Under the pieces are notes generated by a model. The model made no database searches, was not told where the DNA came from, and worked only from the letters and a program-made list of their open reading frames with translations. Below, in pieces: positions 28,613 through 37,581 of a DNA stretch of 64,000 nucleotides. The translations under genes were made by a program, and so were the position numbers. Position 1 is the first letter of the stretch. Each line of letters begins with the position of its first letter. Source of the DNA: Lederbergia galactosidilytica. Its GTDB lineage: Bacteria > Bacillota > Bacilli > Bacillales > Bacillaceae_C. Location of the stretch: assembly GCF_017873565.1 (NCBI RefSeq), contig NZ_JAGGKH010000018.1, forward strand, positions 36,998 to 100,997. Direction: 5' to 3'.

Positions 28613-29509
28613 ATGGATTTTAAAAATATAACAGTAGCTGGAAGTGGAGTTTTGGGAAGTCAGATCGCCTTCCAAACAGCTTTTAAAGGGTTCAATGTAT
28701 CAGTATATGATATTAATGATGAAGTAATTGCACAAGCTAAGGAAAGAATTTCTAAATTAAAGCAGCGCTATCTAGAGGATCTTCAAGCAACCGAAGAAGA
28801 GGTAGATCAAGCTTATAATCGTCTTTCTTTTCACTCTAATCTAGCAGATGCTGTTACAAATGCTGATCTAGTAATTGAAGCTATTCCAGAAGTTGTGCAA
28901 ATAAAAGTAGATTTTTATGAGAAACTAGCTAAAGTTGCCCCCGCCGAGACAATTTTTGCAACAAATTCCTCTACATTACTTCCAAGCCAATTTGCTGAAG
29001 CGACCGGGCGACCAGAAAGATTTTTAGCATTGCATTTCGCCAATGAAATTTGGAAAAATAATACAGCTGAAATCATGAAACATCCTGGAACGAATACAGA
29101 TGTTTTCGATAAAGTGATTAGCTTCGCTAAAGCCATTGGAATGGTTGCCTTACCATTACATAAAGAACAACCTGGCTATATTTTAAATTCTTTACTTGTT
29201 CCTCTATTGGATGCTGCCCAAATGCTTTTAGTGAAAGAGGTAGCAGACCCGGAAACCATTGATAAGACATGGATGGTAGGAACAGGAGCTCCACTTGGCC
29301 CGTTTGCGATTTTAGATGTTGTTGGCATTAAAACAGCTTATAATATTACGCAAGCAAAGGCTGAAAAAACTGGTGACCCTGCATTCAAAAAATTAGCCGA
29401 ATTACTTAAAACCGAGTATATCGATAAAGGGAAACTTGGAAGAGAAACTGGCGAAGGATTTTACACTTACCCTAATCCAAGCTTCATAAGCCCCGATTTC
29501 CTAAAATAA
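28613..29509 (+). CDS. 3-hydroxyacyl-CoA dehydrogenase, NAD-binding
   Basis: 298 residues, a single-domain-pair HADH as in HBD/FadB2-type enzymes. N-terminal Rossmann motif GSGVLGSQIAFQTAFKG, then the acidic VYDIND. Later motifs ATNSSTLLPSQFA and HFANEIWKNNTAEIM hold the conserved Ser and His of the family, followed by the C-terminal helical domain (PGYILNSLLVPLL). It oxidises 3-hydroxyacyl-CoA in fatty acid or butanoate metabolism. Two ATGs are adjacent (28610, 28613); the second is eight bases from AAGGAG. The 300 bp upstream holds only a GAAGCG/CGCTTC hairpin (28456-28480). A palindromic element follows the gene. Confidence 0.9.
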   Translation: MDFKNITVAGSGVLGSQIAFQTAFKGFNVSVYDINDEVIAQAKERISKLKQRYLEDLQATEEEVDQAYNRLSFHSNLADAVTNADLVIEAIPEVVQIKVDFYEKLAKVAPAETIFATNSSTLLPSQFAEATGRPERFLALHFANEIWKNNTAEIMKHPGTNTDVFDKVISFAKAIGMVALPLHKEQPGYILNSLLVPLLDAAQMLLVKEVADPETIDKTWMVGTGAPLGPFAILDVVGIKTAYNITQAKAEKTGDPAFKKLAELLKTEYIDKGKLGRETGEGFYTYPNPSFISPDFLK

Positions 29510-29551
29510 AAAACTTTTTTCATTCCCGATGGAAAAGAAAATAAAGCTTCG

Positions 29552-29764
29552 ATAAGGCTGGGATATAATTAAATTGTTAAGCATTAAAGTCGAACGACGC
29601 ATTGCCATAGAGGAGGAAATATACGTGAAGGTCGGCTAGTGACGGGCACACAACGCCTTCATGCTCACCAGCCACCCGCGGTGAGCGAAGTATATTTCCG
29701 AAGAGGGTATATGCACTTAGTAGTCGGTTTATCTTTGATGAAAACACCTTCGTCCCAGCCTTAT
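29552..29764 (+). repeat. Dispersed palindromic element, copy 2
   Basis: Outer arms ATAAGGCTGGGA (29552-29563) and TCCCAGCCTTAT (29753-29764) are perfect over 12 bp. Inside, GGAAATATAC and GTATATTTCC form a second inverted pair. The left half, with AAGTCGAACGACGC, aligns to the conserved half of the other copies. It lies 40 bp past the dehydrogenase stop and could act as a transcript end. Confidence 0.75.
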
Positions 29765-29931
29765 TTGTTTTCCCTATTTATAAATAACGTAGTATATTTA
29801 AGAAAAAAAGTAGAGTATAATATCGTATGATTGTTAAGATAGATATATTAGAGTATCTTCTAATGATTCACTATCTTTCTCTAGCTTGTAATCGTTTAAA
29901 GAAAACCTATCAAAAATTGGAGGTTATAAAA

Positions 29932-31176
29932 TTGGCTTTACCGAATTTTGAGGAAAACTTGCAGAAGTATGCCCAGCTTTTAGTGGCTAAAGGGATTAAT
30001 GTTCAACCTGGTGATTGGGTGAAAATGACTATTACAGTCGACCAGGCACCATTAGCTCGCCTGATTACAAAGGAAGCTTATCAATTAGGCGCTGAAAAGG
30101 TAATTATCAAGTGGTCTGATGATGAAATCAGCAAATTGCATTACTTGCATCAACCCGTTGAAGTACTTACCGATATCCCAGATTATGAAATTCAGGAGTC
30201 TGAAGATCATGTTTTAAACCATCGTGTAAGTCGCCTATCCATTGTTTCCAGTGATCCTGGATTGCTTAATGAAGTGGATCCAACGAAAGTTGCCACTTAC
30301 CAAAATGTAGCAGGCAAAGCATTTCAAGCTCAACGCATCGCCACGCAAAATGATGATCTAAAATGGACAGTAGCAGCTGCGGCTGGAGCTGGATGGGCTG
30401 CACATGTTTTCCCTGAGCTCTCCACTTCTGAAGAACAAGTGGATGCTTTATGGGATCAAATTTTCAAAACTTGTCGTGTCTATGAAGATGATCCAGTTGC
30501 TGCTTGGGATGAACATAAAAAGTTATTGAACGAAAAGGCCGCAATCTTAAATGAAATTCAATTTGATGCGCTCCACTATAAAGCACCTGGAACAGATTTA
30601 ACTTTAGGTTTACCCAAAAATCATATTTGGGCAAGTGCTGAAAGTTATAATCCAAAAGGGGAAGATTTTATTGCCAACATGCCGACGGAAGAAGTATTTA
30701 CAGCTCCAGATACCCATCGGATGGAAGGAGTTGTGCGCAGTACGAAGCCTTTAAGCTATGCTGGTACACTGATCGAAGGCATAGAAGTTCATTTTAAAGA
30801 CGGAAAAATTGTCGATATTTCTGCGGAAAAGGGCGATGAAGCAATAAAGAAATTGGTTCAAGATAATGATGGGGCAACAGGCTTAGGTGAAGTGGCCTTA
30901 GTACCTGATCCATCACCGATTTCCCAGTCTAATATTATATTTTTCAACACATTATTTGATGAAAATGCCTCTAATCACTTAGCTATCGGTTCCGCATATC
31001 CTACCACCATTCAAGGTGGAACGAAAATGAGTCAAGAAGAACTATTAGAACACGGTATGAATACATCTACTGTTCATGTTGACTTCATGATCGGTTCTGA
31101 CAAAATGGATATTGACGGCATTAAACAAGATGGTACAGTTGTTCCTATTTTCCGTAATGGCGACTGGGCAATTTAA
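29932..31176 (+). CDS. ampS: M29 family aminopeptidase, AmpS-like
   Basis: 414-residue thermophilic-type aminopeptidase. Family features: MEGVVRSTKPLSYAGTLIEG, GDEAIKKLV, then the C-terminal metal-binding region TGLGEVALVPDPSPI, NASNHLAIGSAY, and STVHVDFMIG, which supply Glu, His, His and Asp ligands. It releases N-terminal residues from peptides in the cytoplasm. Start is TTG at 29932, eight bases after GGAGG; a longer reading to 29827 has no site and no family homology. Confidence 0.92.
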   Translation: MALPNFEENLQKYAQLLVAKGINVQPGDWVKMTITVDQAPLARLITKEAYQLGAEKVIIKWSDDEISKLHYLHQPVEVLTDIPDYEIQESEDHVLNHRVSRLSIVSSDPGLLNEVDPTKVATYQNVAGKAFQAQRIATQNDDLKWTVAAAAGAGWAAHVFPELSTSEEQVDALWDQIFKTCRVYEDDPVAAWDEHKKLLNEKAAILNEIQFDALHYKAPGTDLTLGLPKNHIWASAESYNPKGEDFIANMPTEEVFTAPDTHRMEGVVRSTKPLSYAGTLIEGIEVHFKDGKIVDISAEKGDEAIKKLVQDNDGATGLGEVALVPDPSPISQSNIIFFNTLFDENASNHLAIGSAYPTTIQGGTKMSQEELLEHGMNTSTVHVDFMIGSDKMDIDGIKQDGTVVPIFRNGDWAI

Positions 31177-31183
31177 AGCATAA

Positions 31184-31320
31184 GAGCATTGACGACTGTT
31201 CAGAGGAGAAACGAATAAGATCGTCAAGTCCACTGACAGCGCTGAAAAGCTTGTACCTTGTGGACTTAGCCTCGGGCAGTGGAGCTGAATGTTTATCATC
31301 CTTTTGCATATGAGCGATAA
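31184..31320. repeat. GC-rich intergenic repeat-like segment
   Basis: About 137 bp of higher GC than its surroundings, with CAGTGGAGCTGAATG near 31278, CCACTGACAGCGCTGAAAAG near 31230 and partial self-complementarity between them. It resembles degenerate intergenic repeats common in Bacillaceae; a related-looking segment is at 34830-34920. No gene is supported. Confidence 0.4.
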
Positions 31321-31382
31321 GTTTAAACGTAAAATACCATACAAAAACTGAAAGATCATAATTTTTAATATGGAGAAATGAT

Positions 31383-31895
31383 ATGGATTTCAGAAAAACA
31401 ACAGAAGAAGATATTGATCAAATTATGGCTATTATCAAACAGGCTCAGCAATATTTTAAAGATAACCATATAGATCAATGGCAAAATAATTATCCTAATG
31501 TCCAAACAATAAAAAAAGACATGCAAAATGGCTATAGCTATGTGTTAGTAAATGAGCGCAATATTATTGCCACCGCTGCGATTTCTTTTGATGGGGAAAA
31601 AACGTATAATCAAATTTATGGTGGTAAGTGGCTAAGTGATGAAAAATATGCTGTTATCCACCGACTTGCTGTAGACCCTCAACACAAAGGTTTAGGTATA
31701 TCATCTGAAGTTTTGAAAAACGTAGAAAAAATGTGTACTGATCAAGGAGTCAATAGTATTAAAATCGATACACATGCTCAAAACTCATCTATGCAGAGAC
31801 TTTTACAAAAAAATAACTTTACATATTGTGGAGTCATTTATTTAGGAAACGGAAGCAAACGGATTGCTTTTGAAAAACTAATGACTGATTTATAA
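31383..31895 (+). CDS. GNAT family N-acetyltransferase
   Basis: 170 residues of the single-domain GNAT fold. N-terminal MDFRKTTEEDIDQIMAIIKQ, acetyl-CoA binding loop RLAVDPQHKGLGISSEVLK (about 99-117), and the end SMQRLLQKNNFTYCGVIYL. It transfers acetyl to an unidentified small molecule or protein. ATG at 31383 has a weak GGAGA site. A strong bidirectional terminator follows. Confidence 0.85.
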   Translation: MDFRKTTEEDIDQIMAIIKQAQQYFKDNHIDQWQNNYPNVQTIKKDMQNGYSYVLVNERNIIATAAISFDGEKTYNQIYGGKWLSDEKYAVIHRLAVDPQHKGLGISSEVLKNVEKMCTDQGVNSIKIDTHAQNSSMQRLLQKNNFTYCGVIYLGNGSKRIAFEKLMTDL

Positions 31896-31902
31896 AATAG
31901 CT

Positions 31903-31935
31903 GGGAATGCGGGGCAAATAATACCCCGCATTCCC
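31903..31935. terminator. Bidirectional terminator
   Basis: Perfect 12-bp stem GGGAATGCGGGG (31903-31914) / CCCCGCATTCCC (31924-31935) followed by CTTTG. Lies between two converging genes, the acetyltransferase and the ADP-ribosylglycohydrolase. Confidence 0.85.
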
Positions 31936-31944
31936 CTTTGACTA

Positions 31945-33003
31945 TCAAGATACAAAAGCCTTATCACATAAAGTAGCTAGTTTAGTTGCCCTATCAATGA
32001 TAAGATCTTTTAATTCAATCCGCTCAATCCAATCTTGTGGAAAAGCCTTCAGCCCATATGCGGCGCCAAGAATGTTGCCGCAGATTGCTCCTGTCGAATC
32101 ACTATCACCATCATGATTGACAGAGATAATAAGCGCCTCACTTCCATCTGTCCTCTTTAAAGCACAATACAAAGCAATCGCCAATGCTTCTTCAGCAATC
32201 CAGCCCTCACCTAACTGATGAATTGAATGTTCGATATTTTCATTTCCAGCAGCGAAAGTGATTGCCTTCTCAATTGCTTCTAAAGTTTCTCTATGAAGAC
32301 GATAGGCTTTAAGAATGCTTATTGCTGTTATTATACTTTCATTAAGATTTTTCCCATTTATAAGTTCCGCGATAATAGTAGCAAAAGCACCTGCGGAAAG
32401 ATAACCCGTTGGGTGCCCATGGGTTATAGCCGCAATTTCAGTCGCAACCTTAAAGGCGTATTCTGGTTCATGATGAAGAAATAATCCAACAGGAGCCACC
32501 CGCATTACCCCACCGCAACCTTTACTATGATTGATGGGTTGACCAATCGTCCCCATTTTTCCACTGGCCAGTGCTGAAAGACAAGTCATACCAGGAGCCC
32601 TTTGGAAAAATAACTCTTTATAATTTAAAAGACTATCATTTTCCTCATATAGTTGTGGTTCAAGCCAGATCATCTCCTTTTCTGTTGGCATTTCCCCAGT
32701 TTGTGTAAAATACCAGCGCAAATAAGATTGATAAGTGCCACTTCCAGCATAGGAGCCAATTCCCCGTCTACTACAGCGATCATATGCCCATCTTAATCCT
32801 TCTATCGTAAACAATGTCATCTGCGTATCATCCGATATCAGAGATTTTCCAGTTACAGGATCTATTGATAATTCCGTTATTCCGTGTTTACCAAATTGCG
32901 AATGAATATTATCTAACTTCATAAATTCAACACGATATCCAAGAGCATCTCCAATCGCACCACCAAGGATCGAGGCTATAAATAGTTCATGAGTATGATT
33001 CAA
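31945..33003 (-). CDS. ADP-ribosylglycohydrolase family protein (DraG-like)
   Basis: 352 residues, all-helical DraG/ARH fold. The Mg-binding residues are in SILGGAIGDALG (about 12-23), SDDTQMTLF (about 57-65) and near the end NHDGDSDSTGAICGNILGA. It would remove ADP-ribose from a protein or nucleic acid. No ADP-ribosyltransferase gene is visible in the window. TTG start at 33003 follows AAAGGGG. It may be cotranscribed with the DUF1963 gene 70 bp upstream. Confidence 0.9.
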   Translation of the reverse strand: MNHTHELFIASILGGAIGDALGYRVEFMKLDNIHSQFGKHGITELSIDPVTGKSLISDDTQMTLFTIEGLRWAYDRCSRRGIGSYAGSGTYQSYLRWYFTQTGEMPTEKEMIWLEPQLYEENDSLLNYKELFFQRAPGMTCLSALASGKMGTIGQPINHSKGCGGVMRVAPVGLFLHHEPEYAFKVATEIAAITHGHPTGYLSAGAFATIIAELINGKNLNESIITAISILKAYRLHRETLEAIEKAITFAAGNENIEHSIHQLGEGWIAEEALAIALYCALKRTDGSEALIISVNHDGDSDSTGAICGNILGAAYGLKAFPQDWIERIELKDLIIDRATKLATLCDKAFVS

Positions 33004-33073
33004 GATTCGTATCCCCTTTATGAATGAAATTTACAATCTAATGTGTGTCTATTAAAGAAGACATAAGGATAGA

Positions 33074-33868
33074 TTAATAACAGTCCCAATTGTAGAGGAC
33101 TTTCGAGAAATCCCGTTTTTTCAAATCCTCATAGGCGATGAAGAAATTGCCGACACCTGAATCTCCCCACATAATATCCAATTCATCATCAGTGTCAATT
33201 TGGAACAAAAGAGTATCAAAAGTAAGATAGTCCCCGTACGCCCGCGGATCTTCCTGGGTGAAAAAAGGATATCCCCCCAATTTGGAACCTTGTTCTTTTA
33301 CAACCTCACTGTATGCATCTATGATTTCATCATATGTATCATAATCCTCATCTTCCTCACTTTCCAATAAGGAATTTAAGTTCGTTAATTTATTAAATCG
33401 ATAATCATTAGATGACATTAATTCCTCTGACCGTTCAAATGTCAAAGCACATTCTTTATTTATCGGAAAATAGTGGTCATCCTCAGCGAAAACAGGAAAG
33501 TTACTCAACCACTTAGATGGATCACTTTCAACTTTTTCATGATAAACAACGCGAAAGGTATCTTGGTTTGTCCCATCATCAAAATCCAATCCATAAACAT
33601 CATCATCCGCCACAAAAAACTGTAAAATCCCTTCTTCTGGATAGTTAGGAATTGTTTCTATATCATTAAAGTTAATTTGTGCTAATAAGCGAAGCGGCTC
33701 TCCCTTTTTAGTTGTCGGATATGGATCAGCTTTTAACCAATAGGGGTTCCCAGCAAACTTACTTTGCAATGGTGTTGTCTTCCCTATTTTCCCATGTATA
33801 ATAAGACATGGTTTTTTCGTCTTCGCCAAGGCATCAGCATATGGTTGTAATGGTTGTGGTAATTTTAT
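33074..33868 (-). CDS. DUF1963 (YwqG-like) protein with an apparent AUA start
   Basis: 264 residues if read from 33868. It matches YwqG: KLPQPLQPYADALAKTKKP at the N-terminus, AGNPYWLKADPYPTTKKGEP, LLAQINFNDIETIPNYPEEG, then an acidic middle and GDSGVGNFFI near the end. The first ATG/GTG/TTG in frame is TTG at 33829, which lacks a ribosome binding site and would delete conserved residues. The codon at 33868-33866 is ATA, preceded by AGGGGGAG at five bases, exactly where ATG is expected. Either AUA is used, or the start has mutated. Function of the family is unknown. Confidence 0.78.
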   Translation of the reverse strand: MKLPQPLQPYADALAKTKKPCLIIHGKIGKTTPLQSKFAGNPYWLKADPYPTTKKGEPLRLLAQINFNDIETIPNYPEEGILQFFVADDDVYGLDFDDGTNQDTFRVVYHEKVESDPSKWLSNFPVFAEDDHYFPINKECALTFERSEELMSSNDYRFNKLTNLNSLLESEEDEDYDTYDEIIDAYSEVVKEQGSKLGGYPFFTQEDPRAYGDYLTFDTLLFQIDTDDELDIMWGDSGVGNFFIAYEDLKKRDFSKVLYNWDCY

Positions 33869-34117
33869 TTATACTCCCCCTATAAAAACTTTTTCTAAAT
33901 CTTACATTACGAAATTAGAAAAGTATAGATGAATAATGACCTATGTGGACATAGCTGTCATCCAAATAACAGGCAACTATGCTATGAGTCTACCACATTG
34001 CTAGTTCACAAAATGGAATTCCAGACAAAGAAACCCTCTTCATAATTTTATCGAACTGCTAGACATTAATTTTCCACCGAAATGATTAAAAACAGCCGCC
34101 TGCGAAGTTCGCCCTTC

Positions 34118-34225
34118 ATGCCAAGGATATTCTTGATCATTTCTTTTGAAGGGATTGGAATCTTCACTGCTCCAACCAATCCTTTCGCCGACCTTGGCAT
34201 TCTTTTACATTACAAAAAGAATGCC
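34118..34225. other. Nested hairpin region in the 444-bp gap before the Nudix gene end
   Basis: ATGCCAAGG (34118-34126) can pair with CCTTGGCAT (34192-34200), enclosing GAAGGGATTGGA with CCAACCAATCCTTTC. GGCATTCTTTT (34196-34206) can instead pair with AAAAGAATGCC (34215-34225), an 11-bp perfect stem that shares bases with the first. The remaining gap (33869-34312) holds no gene. It may be the Nudix terminator region or a decayed repeat. Confidence 0.5.
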
Positions 34226-34312
34226 ATTTCATCTTATTTGTTTCCTATTTTTAGCCCTTCTGAATAGTCAAATCCCACTTAATACCTGATCTAACTATTT
34301 CTCTTGAATGTA

Positions 34313-34768
34313 TCAATAATACTCAAGTAACGCTGCATCAATTTCATCGATATTACTGAACTTACTTTTTTTGTCCCAAAAAACAATTTCTTCTGCTTCT
34401 TCATTTGCTTGAAATGCAGTTATCTCTTTTATCTCCCCACTATATAAGGCTCCATATTCCAAGCGATCATCAGGTTTTAATTTAAATTTCATTAATCCTT
34501 TAAATTGTAAATGTTCAATAGATTGATTCGTTTCCTCATAAAGCTCTCTTTCCGCACATTCTCTTGGACTTTCCCCTTCATCGATCATTCCGCCGGGCAA
34601 CTCCCAGTATTGCTTCCATTTATTGAATATTAAAAGATACTTAGCATTATACTTGGCGACTACTAATGAATGGGTGAGGGGAGCATCATGAATATAATGA
34701 TAAATATCCTTTTCTTGAATAGCGAAAAAATCTAAAAATACATGACCATTTTTATTCGTTAAAATCAT
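34313..34768 (-). CDS. Nudix hydrolase
   Basis: 151 residues. The Nudix box, from GGMIDEGESPRECAERELYEET (about residues 59-80 in parts), has the REXXEE-type core Glu residues that bind Mg. The upstream region YLLIFNKWKQYWELPGG is typical of the family. It hydrolyses a nucleoside diphosphate linked to another group, substrate unknown. ATG at 34768 follows AGGGGGAAG. Upstream, 34769-35058 contains only a GC-rich repeat-like stretch (34830-34925). Confidence 0.88.
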   Translation of the reverse strand: MILTNKNGHVFLDFFAIQEKDIYHYIHDAPLTHSLVVAKYNAKYLLIFNKWKQYWELPGGMIDEGESPRECAERELYEETNQSIEHLQFKGLMKFKLKPDDRLEYGALYSGEIKEITAFQANEEAEEIVFWDKKSKFSNIDEIDAALLEYY

Positions 34769-35058
34769 CGTTTTTTCTTCCCCCTATTCGTCGTCAATAC
34801 TATCTCAAAAGTCGAAGATTGCCCAAAAGACTTCCTTGTCTCAGATGAGCGTGAAGTTAGTTTGCGTACCTACGTTTCAGCCTTCTCGCTCCGCTGTCAG
34901 GTCTTCAGCTAATTTTATTCCCGCGGGCATTGCACCATTTTAGGTGATTTCCTTACAATTTATTCTTCAATAGAAATAAGACTCATTCATTTTCCTTTTT
35001 TTTGGCTGTTGAGAATGGATTGAACAACTTCTTTTATTCTTATAACTCTCTCCTTTAT

Positions 35059-36252
35059 TCAAAAAGTAGAATGTGTTGATAAGGAACTAAGGGCAATATT
35101 ACGGAGTTTCCTTGTCAGTGGCATTGTTCCAGCATCTTTCTTCTGAATCATGAAGAGAAAGGTCAATTGATCTTTTGGACAATTACAGAAGTATGCACCT
35201 AGCCAGCCATCCCAGCCATACTCACTAAGGCTTCCCATAACCCCCGTTTGACTGTCATTGGTCATAATGCGCATGAGATTTCCATAACTATAGCCTTGTA
35301 ATGTGTGCCATAAATCAAATTGTTTCTGCGCAATATTATGTAGGGTAGTCGATGTAAAGTAGTCGACTGTCCTTGGGCGTAAAATTTCCACCCCATCCAA
35401 GGTTCCTTTATTTAAAAGCATTGTCGCGAATTTAGCATAATCATCGATCGTTGAAACGAGTCCTGCTCCACCTGATTCAAAAGCTGGATCTCGATCCATT
35501 TGATGGTGAATGCCTAAATGATCTCCGTTATAAAGAATCAAATCACCTTGCCCATTATCTGCATATGTTTTCGCAAGCCGTTCGCTTTTTTCTTTTGGTA
35601 GCCAAAATCCAGTATCTCGCATATCAAGGGGTTGAAATAATTCTTTTTGAAGAAATTCGCCAAACCTCATTCCACTAACGACTTCTACGACCGCCCCAAG
35701 TACATCAGCTGAGGTTCCATATTGCCAAGAAGATCCAGGTTGAAAAGCAAGTGGGAATTGGCCTAGTCGGTTAATAATATCTACTGTTCCTAATGGAGAT
35801 TCGCTATACAAGTGCTGATCTATCTCTTGAAACAGAGATTCTGTTTCCTGTCCTGCTTTCGTATCCCCTCCATATACTAGTCCAGAAGTCATTGATAACA
35901 AATCATAAATATTTACTTCTCTCTCTGCAAGTACCAACTGATTTCCATCCTCTACGAGCTGATTTTTAAAACCAGGAAGAAATTGGCTTACTGGTTCAAA
36001 TAAATCAATTACCCCACGTTCTAGCAAAATCATGATCGCCACTGCCGTAACTGGCTTCGTCATCGAGTATAAACGAAAAATTGTCTCTCTCTTCATCGGA
36101 AGCCCTCTTTCCCGATCCGCCAGACCAGAATCATGATAAAAAATTTCTTTCCCTGCTTTCATGATCATTAAATTTCCACCAGCTATTTCCTTATTATTAA
36201 TAGCCTTATCTAGTGTTATTTTCATTTGTTCAACTGCTAATTGATCTAACAT
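35059..36252 (-). CDS. Serine hydrolase, class C beta-lactamase / family VIII esterase-like
   Basis: 397 residues. Catalytic Ser-Lys in RLYSMTKPVTA (about 60-70), the Tyr motif in WQYGTSADVLGAVVE near 187, and the C-terminal GWDGWLGAYFCNCPKD in place of the KTG box, which is the pattern of EstB-type esterases. No signal peptide, so it is cytoplasmic and more likely an esterase or peptidase than a drug-resistance enzyme. ATG at 36252 follows AAGGGAGAAAAGGG. No operon partner. Confidence 0.88.
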   Translation of the reverse strand: MLDQLAVEQMKITLDKAINNKEIAGGNLMIMKAGKEIFYHDSGLADRERGLPMKRETIFRLYSMTKPVTAVAIMILLERGVIDLFEPVSQFLPGFKNQLVEDGNQLVLAEREVNIYDLLSMTSGLVYGGDTKAGQETESLFQEIDQHLYSESPLGTVDIINRLGQFPLAFQPGSSWQYGTSADVLGAVVEVVSGMRFGEFLQKELFQPLDMRDTGFWLPKEKSERLAKTYADNGQGDLILYNGDHLGIHHQMDRDPAFESGGAGLVSTIDDYAKFATMLLNKGTLDGVEILRPRTVDYFTSTTLHNIAQKQFDLWHTLQGYSYGNLMRIMTNDSQTGVMGSLSEYGWDGWLGAYFCNCPKDQLTFLFMIQKKDAGTMPLTRKLRNIALSSLSTHSTF

Positions 36253-36452
36253 CCCTTTTCTCCCTTTCTATTTTTGGAAAAATCAACATCTATCTCTTTC
36301 AAACAATCATGTCACTCGTTCTTACTACATTCTGTTTTTAACTTATTCGACAACGTTTTCAGTTTTCCTTTTTTAAAAAAATAATAGAGTACGTCAAGCA
36401 GAGTCTCGTTTGCTAATAACTATTTGTGTCAAGGAAATAGATTGTAACAAAA

Positions 36453-36480
36453 AAGGCTATCTCTATAGAGAGATAACCTT
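36453..36480 (-). terminator. Terminator of the YogA-like gene
   Basis: AAGGCTATCTCT pairs with AGAGATAACCTT apart from one C-A mismatch; minus strand continues TTTTTGTT. It lies 15 bp past the dehydrogenase stop. Confidence 0.8.
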
Positions 36481-36494
36481 AAAATTATAATAGT

Positions 36495-37487
36495 TCAATC
36501 AACTAAAAAGGCAATTTTTCCGAACTGATTAGCAGATTCCATTCGTTTAAACCCTTGAGCATACTGCTCCAGTGGATACACTTGGTCTATGACAGGTTTA
36601 ATTTCATGTTTCTCGATAAATTGTAGCATTTCATTATACTCCTCCGCACTTCCCATCGTAGAGCCTAAAAGATTAAATTGTCCATAGAAGAAATCTCGAA
36701 TATTTATCTGGACATCATCACCTGCTGAAGCACCAAATGTTACAATTGTTCCTCCCGGACGCAGCTGATTGAGTGATTTGCTAAAAGTCGCGGCACCAAC
36801 ACTTTCAATCACGAGATCCATTTTTTCCCCATCAAGTGCAACATCCCAATTTTCCTGACTATCAATGGCCTTGTCAGCACCTAATTCTAATGCTTTCTCA
36901 CATTTTTCTTTTGAACGTGACGTTACAAACACAGTTGCACCAACAGCTTTTGCGAACTGTAATAAAAAAGTAGCTACCCCACTGCCAATTCCAGGAATAA
37001 GAATTTTCATGTTTGGCTTTATTCTGCCTCTTGTGAACAGAGCCCGATACGCTGTAAGCGCGGCCAGAGATAATACCCCTGCTTCTTCCCATGTCAAATA
37101 TGCTGGTTTCTGTACGACATTAGCAGCTGGCAAGATAATCTGTTCTGCAAAGGTACCATCGAAAGGGAAACCAACTATCTCGAAATCTTCTGGTGGAACA
37201 GCACTGTTTTTTTGCCAACCAAGACCCGGATTAATCATCACTTCGTCTCCAACTTTTATGTTAGCCACATCTTCGCCAACTGAATCAACCACTCCTGCAC
37301 CATCCGAACCGATCACTAGCGGCGGATCAGATAGTTGATGACGATAAAGAACAAACAAATCACGGTGATTTAGCCCTACTGTTTTCAGCTTCACTCTGAC
37401 CTCACCGGCACCCGGCTTTCTTTCCGCTAGATCACGATAAGCAAGACCTGCAAAACCGGTTTTCCCTTCATGTACGACTGCTTTCAT
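36495..37487 (-). CDS. Zinc-independent MDR alcohol dehydrogenase / quinone reductase, YogA-like
   Basis: 330 residues. Start MKAVVHEGKTGFAGLAYRDL and KTVGLNHRDLFVLYRHQ match B. subtilis YogA. Catalytic-domain motif IGSDGAGVVDSVGE, then the NAD(P)-binding GIGSGVATFLLQFAKAVGA (about 165-183). The structural zinc cysteines of classical alcohol dehydrogenases are missing. It reduces an unidentified carbonyl or quinone with NADPH. ATG at 37487 with GGAGTGAG upstream. Confidence 0.88.
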   Translation of the reverse strand: MKAVVHEGKTGFAGLAYRDLAERKPGAGEVRVKLKTVGLNHRDLFVLYRHQLSDPPLVIGSDGAGVVDSVGEDVANIKVGDEVMINPGLGWQKNSAVPPEDFEIVGFPFDGTFAEQIILPAANVVQKPAYLTWEEAGVLSLAALTAYRALFTRGRIKPNMKILIPGIGSGVATFLLQFAKAVGATVFVTSRSKEKCEKALELGADKAIDSQENWDVALDGEKMDLVIESVGAATFSKSLNQLRPGGTIVTFGASAGDDVQINIRDFFYGQFNLLGSTMGSAEEYNEMLQFIEKHEIKPVIDQVYPLEQYAQGFKRMESANQFGKIAFLVD

Positions 37488-37581
37488 TTATCTCACTCCA
37501 TCTCCTAAAAAACTTTGTCTATCATTATATCATCAAGACACTTTTCTATCAGCTAGCTAATTCCTTCTTAGAAAATCACAG

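Noticed and set aside
34082..34267. 61-codon plus-strand ORF
   Set aside because: Covers the nested hairpins and has no ribosome binding site.
35059..36252. Secreted beta-lactamase conferring resistance
   Set aside because: No signal peptide or lipobox, and the C-terminal WLG motif is that of esterase-like members.
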